Assembly: GCF_000497045.1 (NCBI RefSeq) | Contig: NW_015961992.1 | Coordinates: 188,259-252,258, forward strand | DNA from: Kalmanozyma brasiliensis GHG001 | Lineage: Eukaryota; Basidiomycota; Ustilaginomycetes; Ustilaginales | DNA: 64,000 nt | Direction: 5' to 3' | Part shown: one piece after another, positions 20,061 to 30,200 of the stretch | Layout: every line of letters starts with the position of its first letter | Numbering within the stretch: the first letter of the stretch is position 1 | Translations under genes and position numbers: made by a program | Notes under the pieces: generated by a model | What the model was told of the DNA's origin: nothing | The model's database searches: none | The model's input: the letters and a program-made list of their open reading frames with translations, nothing else

Positions 20061-23000
20061 TTAAAGCTCGTCCGGCGACGGAGGTCTCGAGTAAGCGTTC
20101 GAGTAGGGCACGCTTCCAGCCTCGGACCTGCCGTCCTCGGTGAGATGTTCGTCAAAGTAGTGCGCCGCGGTGCTCTTGGGCGTCCTGGGCGTCTGAGCCA
20201 GACCATAACTCGCGCCCGTCGAGTAGATGGTGTAGGCGATGAGACCGGTCCAACCGCACTGGTGCGAGGCGCCAAGACCCTTGCCCGTGTCGCCGTGGAA
20301 GAACTCGTAAAAGTGCACCAGGTCTCTGAACTCGGGCGCGTAGTCGAGCATGGGGATACCACCGTTGCTGGCGCGCCTGCCTTGGTCGTCGCGCAGGAAG
20401 ACGCCGAGCAGACGGTGCGAGAGCTCCTCTGCGACGTGACCCAGGTGCATGTAGTCGCCACTGCCTGTCGGGCATTCCACCTTGAAGCTGTCGCCGTAAT
20501 ACTGGTAGAATCGCTGCAGCGACTCGATGAGCAGGAAGTTGACGCAGATCCAGATGGGACCACGCCAGTTCGAGTTACCGCCGAACATGGGGCTCTGCGA
20601 GTCACCGGGCCAGTAGCCGACACCAAAGTCCTCGCCGCCCACATTGACGTGGAAGGGGTTCTTCTGGTGGTCCTTGCTGAGCGAACGCACACCGTGAGGC
20701 GAAAGGAACTCGTTCTCATCGAGCATGCGCTTGAGGATGAGCTCGAGACGCTCGCGGCTGACCATGGACAGCAGACGTCGGTCGCCACGGCCACCCACCT
20801 GCATGTTGGCAATGTTGCGGTCGGCCATCTCGGGTCGGTTGTCGAGGAACCACTGCATGCGCTTGGCGAAGCTGGGGAATCGCTTAAGCGCCGATGGCTC
20901 GATGGTCAAGGTGGCGTAGAGCGGGATGAGACCGACCAGACTCTTGACAGGAATCACCTGGCTGTTGCCGGGACCCCACTGGATGGCGTCGTAGTAGAAG
21001 CCGTCCTTGTCGGACCAGAGACTGGTGCTCTCGTCGTCGAACGTGTCGTGGAACGACATGGCGTCCGAGATGAAGATAAAGTGCTCAAAGAACTTGGAAG
21101 CAATGTCCTCGTAGGTGGGGTTGTGCTTGGCCAGCTCGAGCGCCATGTTCAACATGTTGAGCGCGTAGAAGGCCATCCAAGCCGTTCCGTCGGCCTGACG
21201 CAGCGTACCGCCCGTGGGCAGGGGCTCGGATCGGTTGAAGGGACCAATGTTGTCGAGACCAAGGAAACCGCCCTCGAACACGTTGGAGCCACTCGAGTCC
21301 TTTCGGTTGACCCACCAGGTGAAGTTGATGAGCAGCTTCTGGAAGACGCGCTCCAAGAAGTCGAGATCCTCGCGACCGTACATCTTACGCTCGATCTTGA
21401 ACACACGGAAGGTGGCCCAGGCGTGGACAGGAGGGTTGACGTCGGAGAAGTTCCACTCGTAAGCGGGGAGCGCACCGTCGGGCTTCATGTACCACTCTCG
21501 GGTGAAGAGGTCCAGCTGCTTCTTGGCAAAGGCAGGGTCGACCATAGCGAGAGGAATGCAGTGGAAGGCACTGTCCCAGACGGCGCTGAAGGGGTACTCC
21601 CACTTGTCTGGCATCGAGAGAATGTCCTCCATGTGCAAGTGTCGCCAGTCGTGGTTGCGAATGCGCTTGCGCTCGGGGGGAGGCGCGGGCTGACCAGGGT
21701 CGCCACGCAGCCACTCGGACTGGATGAACATGTAGAACTGCTTGTTCCAGAGCATGCCGGCGAGAGCCTGGCGCATGACGTTCTTCATGTCGTCCGACAT
21801 GGGACCGCTGATGAGCTTGGCGTAGAACTCGTCGGCCTCGGAGCGTCGAGCCTCGACGGTGGTGTCGAACTGCTCGTCGTCGTCGATGGCGGGATCCTGC
21901 GATGGCGTCTTGGGAGTGAGCTTCATCCTGACGACGGCGCAACCTCCGAAGGGAGGCACTTGGCGGAAGACGTAGTGCGCACCTGCCTTGGTACCCTCCT
22001 TGCTGGGGTTGACGTAATCACGAGGGGGCTTGGACTCGTCGGGGTTCTCATAGTAGGTCTCGTCCTCTACGATTTCCTCCTCAATGTCGACGATCTCGTA
22101 CTCCTGCTCACCATTGGGACCGATGGAGCCAAACTGCTTCTCGGCAGCAGCCGCTTCAGGATCGACGGCGGCAGCGCCGTCGGCCTTGGCAGCAGTGTCA
22201 GCCTCGGGCTGGCTGGCAATAGGACGCCTTTCCTGACGAACGATGGTCTTCTTGACCTGGCGAGTCTTCTGGACTGCCTTGGGACGATCCTTCTCCTGTC
22301 GGTGTCCGGGAATGATGTGGTCGTGGAAGGCATCCTTGGCGTAGATGTTGCGGTTGTTGCCGTTGTAGAGACGCTCAAAGTTGGTCTCGTTCTCGGTGAA
22401 GAGGAGGTCAGGGATCACCTCCTCGTCCGAGACGGGCTCGGGAGCCTGACCGCGCTTGGCGGGCGGAGCGCTGGGAGCGGGACTGGTGGAGCAGTAGAGG
22501 TGGTATTTACCAAGGTCGGGATGTTCGGCCTCGATAACGTAGTCGCCGGTCTGCTTCATCTTGGGCTTGGCGGGCTCCTCCTTGGGCCAGAACCAGTAGT
22601 TGCGGAAGACGAGCTGAGGGATGATGTGGAGATCGGCGGCTTCCGGACCACGGTTGTAGGCGCTGATTCGGACCGAGATGGCGTTCTCCTCGTCCTTATC
22701 TTTGGCGTATTCGACGAAAACGTCCCAGTACTTGTCGTCGTCAAAGAGGTCGGTGTCGGTGACCTCGAATTCGGCAACATCACGGCTTCGGTTGCGTGAC
22801 TCGCGAACAAAGAGGTCGTAAGGGTACGTCTCTTGCGGGTACTTGTAGAGCATCTTCATGTAGCTGTGAGTGGGGGTGCTGTCGAGGTACCAGTAGAGCT
22901 CCTTGACGTCTTCGCCGTGGTTGCCCTCGTTGTTGGCGAGACCGAAGAGACGTTCCTTGAGCATGCGATCCTTTCCGTTCCAGAGGGCCAAGCTGAGACC

Positions 23001-24368
23001 CATCCTGCCGTGGTTGTCAGAGAGACCGGCGAGACCATCCTCACCCCATCGATAGGTACGACTACGGGCCATCTCGTGCGGGAAGTGAGACCAAGCATCT
23101 CCGTTGGCCGAGTAATCCTCGCGGACGGTACCCCACTGACGCTCGCTGAGGTACGGACCCCAACGCTTCCAGTGACGCTTCTTTTCGAGGTCTTCCTGCA
23201 GACGCTTGTCCTCGAGCGAGATCCAGTGGTCATCGGAACGAGCGTCGACAGCCTGGCTGAGGTTACCGGTGGGACCACGGCCGTGACCGATGTCCTGCTC
23301 GCTAGCCGACTCGCGACGAGAGCCGACAGGAGTAGCTTCGCTCATGGCAGTCATGGCAGACATGCCTGCGGGAGCACCCGAGCCAGCACTGAACGACTTG
23401 CGGTGGTAGGTCTCGGGACGAGCCGAATAGTGGTTGGGGTTGGCGTACTTGGATGCGTTGTCAGGGTGGTAGTCTGCGCGGTACTGGTCTTGGTTCGTGC
23501 GCGAGTGGAAAGACGACTTGTTGGAAATGCCGACAGGAGTGAGGTCGTCTCGGTCAGCAGCAGCAGCAGTACCGTTTGTGGGTTTGGCTTCGGATTTCGA
23601 CTGCTTCTTGGGCAGCTCAGCAGCGGGCTGGGCGGCTGCTTCCTGGTTAGCAGGGATGTTGATACTGAGAGGCTTGACGGGCTCCATCTTGGACTTGGTC
23701 GCGGCAGGTGCTGCTTCCGTGGGCTGCTTGGACGAGTCTTGGTCCGCTGCGGTGGGCGTCTCGGTGCTTTTCTGGGCAAAGTCGGTCGCAGCAACGGCCG
23801 GCGCAGGCGAAGCAGCAGCAGGAGTAGCAGGTGCAGCAGCAGGAGCGGGCGACAAGGCTACTTCAGGCTGTGACTTCGGAGCAGCCGATTCGGCCGTGGG
23901 AGTAGTAGCCGACGAGGCCTGCTGAGCGGGCGCGGAAGTGGTCTGGCTTTCGGCCTTGACAGGAGGCGTGGGAGTGATTTGCTGCGGCTGCTTAGCGGAG
24001 CTCGAGCCGGAAGCAGGCTTGGAAGCAGTGCGAGGAGCGACGGAAGGAGCGGCCGAAGCACCAGCAGAAGGCTGCGAGGATGCGGTGTTCTTGTTGGAAG
24101 CAGCGGTGGTGGTGGCAGGGTGGGAAGTCTCCTTGGACGGTGTGGAAGGTGGGAAGGGCGAGGGAGCAGGAGAGGGGCTGGGCGAAGCACCGCGGTCGGA
24201 TCTCCCAAAGATCCTGGAAGAAGCCTTGCCAATCGAGGCGGCGGGCGAGCTAGGGTTCGAGTTGGAGTTGGCCTGTTCGCCTTCCGACTGGTTGCGGCCG
24301 TGTTGCGAGGACGAGGCGGATGACTTGGTGCGGCCCGAGCCAAACACCTTGCGCAATTGCGAAGCCAT
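20061..24368 (-). CDS. Large glycoside hydrolase, GH63/MGH1-like
   Basis: 1435 aa. About 1-350 is Ser/Ala/Pro/Thr-rich and disordered. From about 390 (DDHWISLEDKRLQEDLEKKR, HWKRWGPYLSERQWGTVRED) to the end it shows an (alpha/alpha)6 hydrolase of the GH63/MGH1-like type: SRTYRWGEDGLAGLSDNHGR, AVWDSAFHCIPLAMVDP, GTAWMAFYALNMLNMALEL, NSNWRGPIWICVNFLLIESL and HQCGWTGLIAYTIY. A charged insert (about 700-780, many E/K) splits the domain. GH63 includes ER glucosidase I and bacterial or fungal cytosolic relatives. No signal peptide precedes MASQLRKVFG, so cytosolic location is likely unless an upstream membrane exon exists (see 24560-24716). Substrate unknown. Confidence 0.82.
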   Translation of the reverse strand: MASQLRKVFGSGRTKSSASSSQHGRNQSEGEQANSNSNPSSPAASIGKASSRIFGRSDRGASPSPSPAPSPFPPSTPSKETSHPATTTAASNKNTASSQPSAGASAAPSVAPRTASKPASGSSSAKQPQQITPTPPVKAESQTTSAPAQQASSATTPTAESAAPKSQPEVALSPAPAAAPATPAAASPAPAVAATDFAQKSTETPTAADQDSSKQPTEAAPAATKSKMEPVKPLSINIPANQEAAAQPAAELPKKQSKSEAKPTNGTAAAADRDDLTPVGISNKSSFHSRTNQDQYRADYHPDNASKYANPNHYSARPETYHRKSFSAGSGAPAGMSAMTAMSEATPVGSRRESASEQDIGHGRGPTGNLSQAVDARSDDHWISLEDKRLQEDLEKKRHWKRWGPYLSERQWGTVREDYSANGDAWSHFPHEMARSRTYRWGEDGLAGLSDNHGRMGLSLALWNGKDRMLKERLFGLANNEGNHGEDVKELYWYLDSTPTHSYMKMLYKYPQETYPYDLFVRESRNRSRDVAEFEVTDTDLFDDDKYWDVFVEYAKDKDEENAISVRISAYNRGPEAADLHIIPQLVFRNYWFWPKEEPAKPKMKQTGDYVIEAEHPDLGKYHLYCSTSPAPSAPPAKRGQAPEPVSDEEVIPDLLFTENETNFERLYNGNNRNIYAKDAFHDHIIPGHRQEKDRPKAVQKTRQVKKTIVRQERRPIASQPEADTAAKADGAAAVDPEAAAAEKQFGSIGPNGEQEYEIVDIEEEIVEDETYYENPDESKPPRDYVNPSKEGTKAGAHYVFRQVPPFGGCAVVRMKLTPKTPSQDPAIDDDEQFDTTVEARRSEADEFYAKLISGPMSDDMKNVMRQALAGMLWNKQFYMFIQSEWLRGDPGQPAPPPERKRIRNHDWRHLHMEDILSMPDKWEYPFSAVWDSAFHCIPLAMVDPAFAKKQLDLFTREWYMKPDGALPAYEWNFSDVNPPVHAWATFRVFKIERKMYGREDLDFLERVFQKLLINFTWWVNRKDSSGSNVFEGGFLGLDNIGPFNRSEPLPTGGTLRQADGTAWMAFYALNMLNMALELAKHNPTYEDIASKFFEHFIFISDAMSFHDTFDDESTSLWSDKDGFYYDAIQWGPGNSQVIPVKSLVGLIPLYATLTIEPSALKRFPSFAKRMQWFLDNRPEMADRNIANMQVGGRGDRRLLSMVSRERLELILKRMLDENEFLSPHGVRSLSKDHQKNPFHVNVGGEDFGVGYWPGDSQSPMFGGNSNWRGPIWICVNFLLIESLQRFYQYYGDSFKVECPTGSGDYMHLGHVAEELSHRLLGVFLRDDQGRRASNGGIPMLDYAPEFRDLVHFYEFFHGDTGKGLGASHQCGWTGLIAYTIYSTGASYGLAQTPRTPKSTAAHYFDEHLTEDGRSEAGSVPYSNAYSRPPSPDEL

Positions 24369-24559
24369 GTTTGCTGCAGTGGGAGCGCCGAGATGCAAGA
24401 GGATCTCGAATCAGCCACGCGAACAAAGGAAGGGGGGGAATGCCAGCGACAAAGACAAGGTCCGATGATGGAAGGTGGATGACAAGAGAGGCGCAGCGCA
24501 GTTAGAAGAAATGCGCTCCCTCTCGCTCTCTCCCTGATCCTCGCGCCCTGCGCACTGAC

Positions 24560-24716
24560 TTGCCGAGGCGAGCTCTTGTGGTTCAGGGTTTTTTTCCGCC
24601 AAAGGAGCCGCGTGCCCATCGACCTGCTTTTCGAGAGAGACAAAGTACAGTATGGCGCACAGCACGATGATCAAGGTGAGCAGCAAGGCCAAATAGTGGG
24701 TTGTATCGACCCAGAA
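24560..24716 (-). other. Possible exon encoding a single transmembrane segment
   Basis: Minus strand, after a stop-like acceptor (ATTGTAG before 24716), the frame reads FWVDTTHYLALLLTLIIVL, CAILYFVSLEKQVDG and then a polar stretch. It would end at a GTCAGT donor (24559-24554). Splicing to CTGCAG just before 24373 would be in frame with the GH63-like ATG. No start codon was found upstream within about 250 bp. It may be a leader exon, a separate small membrane protein or chance. Confidence 0.25.
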
Positions 24717-26136
24717 CTACAATGCAGGATGACTCAACGTCGAGCAGACTAGAAAAGCAGTAGCAGGAGGGAGCGGATCAGGTATTGAGCCGGTCAACAC
24801 GCAGTGAGAATGGCTGCAACAGACGCACAAGCAACACAGCGGATCAATCGGCTTCGAGCAGCTGAGTCGGTCCCTTGAGACAGGAGGCACGGCCAGAGGA
24901 TTGGTTCAAGGCAGCTCAGGGTGATTGGCTCTGAATCGTGGACCGTCCCTGCCAATGCAATTGTCCGACACGAGGCATTCTGTTCCGCACAGTGACAGCC
25001 TGACTGAGCTGTGGGGTCAGGATCGACAAGACGAGAAGAAGTTCGATAGTTACGGGATCGATGGGAGCGCGCTCGGACCTTGTTCCCTGTCTCGAGATCT
25101 CGACGGATGCGAGCAGATCAAACAAAAGCTGCAGAGTGACGGTCAAACGCGAAATTTGCACAAACTATCTGAATTGCACCAGGCAAGGCTGGGTCCTCGC
25201 TTCAAAGCAATTGTACCCTGGCAGGATCGCCGTCGCTGCCGGCCAATCACACTCTGCGCTGCAAGGCGTCGAGATGCTAAGGCGCGGGGGAGGCGTGGGG
25301 ACAACAGCAGCGCACGGCATGCACGAGGCGCACGCGCATGCCACCAAATTCCCCGGAGTCTGTCGCTAACACCTCTCAGCCGCCCTTCTCAATTCGCCGT
25401 TCTACCCTTCCATCGAAGAGCAGGTCAGAGCTTCTGACGGTCTCACCTGAGTCTGAGTGATGCAGTGTACCCATCCGCTGATGCTGATCGGTGGTTCGTG
25501 CTGATGGAACAATCATGGTCCAATTGAGTGGTTGGACGGCGTTTGCGAAAAGGTGCGAAGGCTGCTTGGTCAGTGTCAGAAGCCGATCCAGAAGACCACT
25601 CTGTGCATCGATAAGGGAATTTCGCGCGGCGATTCCGCCCGGATGATGACGACGCGAACGCGCACTTAAGAATCGGTCGACCCCGTCCGATTCCTCTTCC
25701 CATGGTCGTGTCTGTCGGGATGGTTCCGGTCAGCATCGGAATGCAAGTCATCTGCCCAAGTGTGCCGATGTGATGACGGCTGCGCACCTTATCGTCGGAT
25801 CAAAGCAAGTCTCTGTCGGTCAAGATGATTCACAGCTTTCCATCTCCGCGTCTCGCGATCCGGCCTCGTTCCTGTGACTTTTCGAGCATTGGAAAGTGAC
25901 ACAAATTTTTTGGTGACTTCTGGGTTTGTTCGTCTGGCTCAAGCTGGACCCTGACGTTCCAAATCTATCGAGCATCGCATCCTCGTGCACAATCTCGTCG
26001 TCTTTGCCTGCCTGTTGACGCAGACGCCGCTGATGATCAGCTAACGATTCGAAGCTCGTGTCGATCCCGGAACACCGCTAGCGAGGACCGGACCGAGCAC
26101 ACAAAGCCTGTCAACCGGAGCAGGCAAAGCAGGTCG
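24717..26136. other. Intergenic, no clear gene
   Basis: About 1.4 kb between the putative TM fragment and the methyltransferase. Frames up to 170 codons exist on the plus strand but have no recognisable motifs and overlap frames on the other strand. I see no tRNA. An ACAAATTTTTTGG patch lies at 25911-25923. Confidence 0.4.
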
Positions 26137-27057
26137 ATGTCTGCCAAAGCCGTGCTCTTCGACGGCGACCGAGATGAGCTCGGCGAGGCAGACGAGCTGC
26201 CCACACCTCCAAGCGCGATCCTACACATAGCGCCGGCAAGACTTGTGGACGATGTAGACGAAGAGATCTTCCTCCTGTACACTCTCAATGCCAAATCCCA
26301 GCACGACGGTGGGCTAGGTTATGTCAATCACAGCTCCGACAAGATCTTCGTCGCGATCAAGGGCGACAAATGGACCTCGGCGTTGTCGGAGCGCAACTTG
26401 ACTGGCAAGTACATCGTACCTATCTATCAGCATGTCACCAGTCTGCGCTCCTCGAAAGGCGATACAGGCAGCGTCCTGTGGCGGTCCACGGTTGAGCTCG
26501 CGATTCGATTCCACCAAGGAAGTCTGTTCGAGTTGTCGCTCTTGAAGGATGCGACTGTCCTCGAATTAGGAGCCGGAACAGGGGCGTTGCCAGCCATGGT
26601 GGGTCAGTTGGCCAGAACATGGCTCGCGACCGATCAGGAACAGCTGCTACCCCTCATGCGGAAGAACGCGGACAGCTTCGCCAATGTCAAGGTCGCCCCG
26701 CTCGACTGGTTCGACTTTCTCAACCCGCCATCGTCACACTCTGCGCAGCTGCGCAAAAAGCAGGTCCTTGAGCAGCTGAGCTCCAACGCGGAAGCTGTTC
26801 AGGAACAAGCACCAGACGTCATCATCTGCTGCGACTGCATCTACAATCCGGGCCTCTTCGACGCTCTCATCGCCGCTCTCAACGTCTTCACTGAGCAGCA
26901 AAAGACCGTCGTGCTGGTCTCGTGCGAAATGAGAAGCGACGAAAGTCTAGCAGAGTTCCTCACCAAATGGAAGGCTTCCGACGCCGCTTGGCGCATCGTC
27001 AGCCTCGAAGAGAGATTCGACAAAGGTTTCGTCGCTCTCGCCGCTTGGAAAGCGTAG
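26137..27057 (+). CDS. Methyltransferase family 16 protein (METTL21/Rkm5-like)
   Basis: 306 aa, SAM-dependent, 7-beta-strand type. Motif I is VLELGAGTGALPAMVGQL (about 141-158), preceded by GSVLWRSTVELAIRF, typical of MTF16 (VWxxSVELA). The post-II motif is CCDCIYNPGLFDALIAAL (about 230), containing the D-x-x-Y signature of protein lysine methyltransferases (Rkm5, METTL21). The substrate is not determined; a ribosomal or translation-factor lysine is likely by family. It converges with the CAF120-like gene (about 200 bp between stops). No intron. Confidence 0.82.
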   Translation: MSAKAVLFDGDRDELGEADELPTPPSAILHIAPARLVDDVDEEIFLLYTLNAKSQHDGGLGYVNHSSDKIFVAIKGDKWTSALSERNLTGKYIVPIYQHVTSLRSSKGDTGSVLWRSTVELAIRFHQGSLFELSLLKDATVLELGAGTGALPAMVGQLARTWLATDQEQLLPLMRKNADSFANVKVAPLDWFDFLNPPSSHSAQLRKKQVLEQLSSNAEAVQEQAPDVIICCDCIYNPGLFDALIAALNVFTEQQKTVVLVSCEMRSDESLAEFLTKWKASDAAWRIVSLEERFDKGFVALAAWKA

Positions 27058-27257
27058 TCTCGCCCATCCAGGCATCACCAGCATCACCATCATCGTCTCT
27101 CTCAAACGCATCGTCTTCATCAGCATCGCACAACGTCACTTCGATTCACCATTCGGGACAAAGCATAGCATCGTCGAGGATGCAAAGGAACAAAAGAGTG
27201 TCCATTTCCTGGTTTTTCCGTGCTGCGATCCAGAATGTATGTGTGTGAGTAAAGAAT

Positions 27258-30200
27258 CTACGATCCTTGGCCGTTGGGCTTGGATGCAGGCGGACGAGGC
27301 GATGGACTGGCGGCACCACCGGCTCCGCCTTGCTCGGACTGCATCCCGCCCATCTGAGACATGTAGCCGGGAAACGGCATCCCCACCATGCTCATGTGTG
27401 GGCTCGCCATGAACGGCATGCTGCCCATGGGCATGCCCATTGGCGACGCAGGGGCGGCGCTAGGCGACTGGTGTCCCAGGACGGACCCGTGCCCCATGGC
27501 GGACCCTTCTTGATGAGCCTGCGACAGTGCGTTCATGTAGGCCATCTGAGCCGCCTGCATCGCCTGCTGCTGTGCCATCATGGGATCGAATCCACCGCCC
27601 ATGCCACCCATCTGGCTGCCGCCGCCTCCCATTTGCGAACCGCCAAACGCGCCCATCTGTGGCATGCCCATGCCCATCATGCCCATGCCGCCCATACCGC
27701 CCATGCCACCCATCATGCCCGACATCATCATCTGCTGGTACAGCATCGGGTTGAAGTAGGCCATCTGCTGCATCTGCTGCTGCTGTGCTTGCTGCTGTTG
27801 CTGTCGAAGTTGGTCTTCCTCGCGCTGGCGTCGTTCGGCTGCAACGCGCTCGCGCTCTCGTTCGGTAAGCGTGGCACCAAAGCCACCGGCTCCCTTGCGA
27901 TCGCGCTCATGAGCCGTGATGGCGCCGAGCAGGCCAGCCTGAGGAGGAGGCGGCTTGTTGGGCACGTTGACCATGTGGGTACCCATGGCCCTCGCTTCCG
28001 CCTCTTGAGCCTTGGCGGATCGCTCCGCCTTGTCCTGCGCACCCGCTTGCACCAGACCGTGTGGAGTGAACACGGTGGTCATGGCTCCTGGCTGCTCTTC
28101 AGGATTCAGCTGCAGGAACGTCTGACGGTCGCGCACAATGGGTCCTTGAGGCGGCGTGTTGGAGCGCGAGTCGTCACCGTGAGTCGCTGCGAGGTGGTTG
28201 TTGAACATCGACTGGCGCTGGTACGCTTGGATCGAGGGATGAGTGGGGACGCCAGTTCGTGCAGGCGAGCGTCCAGGCGAGTCGGACCGAGCATCGCCGA
28301 GAACACTTGCACCGTAGCCAGACACAGATCGAGGGAAGCCGCCAGCAGGAGCGAAAGGAGCCGAATCCGTAGGGCGGCTGAGACTGCCAACAGAGTCGGC
28401 GAGATGGACAGGAGAATCTGTGCCAGGGCCGCCGCGGCTCGAGCTGGCAGCAGAGCGGACGGTCCCAGGGGCAGGTGTAGCCTGAACGGGACCACGCAGG
28501 CCCTCCCGGCTCTCGTCGTCCTCCTCTTCGTCTTCCTCCTCGTCCTCCTCCTCTTCACTGTCATCGACCCAGCCAGGACGGCGCATGCCCTTGACCTTGT
28601 TGACACCGGCACGGCCAGGTCGAGAAAGGGCCTCTTGGTGTGCTTGAGCCTGGAGCTGCGCTGCCGACTTGCGTTCGGCTGCTCGCTTGTTCTGACCAAA
28701 GGTAGAAGGGTACTGAACACCGCTCGGCCTCACACCAAAGGTGCTGTCCACAGACGTCTGCGGCGCTGCTTCTGTAGCAGGTTGAACCGGCGCTGCGGAC
28801 GACGCAGTAGATACAGGGCTGCGCTCCCCTTCGATGGGCCGAGGCGGCATCTGCTTGGTCGTGACAACGGGGGACGCAGGCTGTTCGAGGAACGAGTAAG
28901 CGGCCAGAGCGTCGTCGTTGATGGAATCATCCTGAGTCGGGTTCGCCTTCGGTGCGATGGATGGCTCGGACTTGATTTGCTCTGTCGGGACCGGGGCTGC
29001 AGTCGCCGTCTGCTGCTGATCAGAGGATAGGCGCGTTGTGTGCGTGTTCTCCGAGTGGACAGCAGAAGTGGTGCCGGAAGCAGGTGCGAGGCTTTGAGGG
29101 CGGGAGCTTTGAGAGCTTTCCTTGGTCACCACATTGCGGCTGGGCGCGGGCATCACGACAGGCTGCGCCGGAGCGGCTGGAAGCTGATCCGAGATGGAAG
29201 CCATGTAGTAGAGGGCACTTTCGTCGTAGTTTGTGGGCAGATCCGAGTCGCGCTTAGTTAGACGAGGCTGCTCGGCAGGATTTTGTTCTGCACCCCTGCC
29301 CGATGGACCAAAGGTGGAAGCAGATCTCGAGGAGACCGGCTCGTTCGGAGAGGAAGGCGTCAAAGCGGGAGGATGATTGTTGTTGTGGTTGCTGGTTGGT
29401 GTGAGGTAAGCAAGCGAAGGTTCTGCCGCGCGTGTGGGCTCCAACGCAGGCTGAACGCCTTGAGTCGGGAGCGACGCTGGAATTGTGGGACTGGGAACGG
29501 CACGCATGCTGGACCGCTCGCCCTGACCCGCATAATCGATGGTGCGAATGGGCGCCAACTCAGGGGCGCGTGCAGGTTGAGAGGCAGGGATCGCATTGTT
29601 CGACGTTGGCGCACCTGCAGGACCCGCAGGGGTGGGCGCAGGCGCGTGAGCGACGGTGGGAGCAGCAACCGGCACAGCAGACACAGGGACGATCGGTGGA
29701 CCCGGACGGGCCTCCCGCGGTGGGCGGAATGCGTCAAAGTCAGGCGACGCTGCACGATCGGACGCGTCGTCGTCGGCATCGCCTCGGGCCGAATCCTTGA
29801 AGCCGTTGGAGATCCTGCCGATTTGATCCGAGGAACGTTCCGAAGTGTTGGAGGCGTTCGGCGCCATGGCCACACCCGAAGCAGGGGGAGGCTGCTGTCT
29901 TTGCGTGGAATCGAAGCTGAGAGGCGGCAGTCGCGAGGAAGACTCGGCAGCGCTGGCACGCGACGAGGCACCGGCTTCCTCGCTATCGAAAGAGCCAGTG
30001 TTGCGCGTGGAAGCGGCAGTGCCCTGCGAAGGCGGCGGAAGAGGCTGGAGGATCTTGGTGCGCTCGCCTCGCATGCGTGCGGCCATGATGCCATGCAACG
30101 AGGCTCGAGTGGTGAGGTGATCCTCGCGTGCGATCTCGAGGAACTCGGCGAGCTCTCGGTCGAGGAAGAGGCGATCCTTGAAGGGACCGATGGGATAAGC

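Noticed and set aside
20055..22799. 914-codon plus-strand frame opposite the GH63-like gene
   Set aside because: It is an antisense shadow produced by high GC at third positions of the real gene; it has no domain, and the opposite frame has clear hydrolase motifs.
24717..26136. Possible tRNA genes in the larger intergenic gaps
   Set aside because: No A/B-box pair with a foldable cloverleaf was found by eye there or in the 41-44 kb gap; a tRNA scan would settle it.
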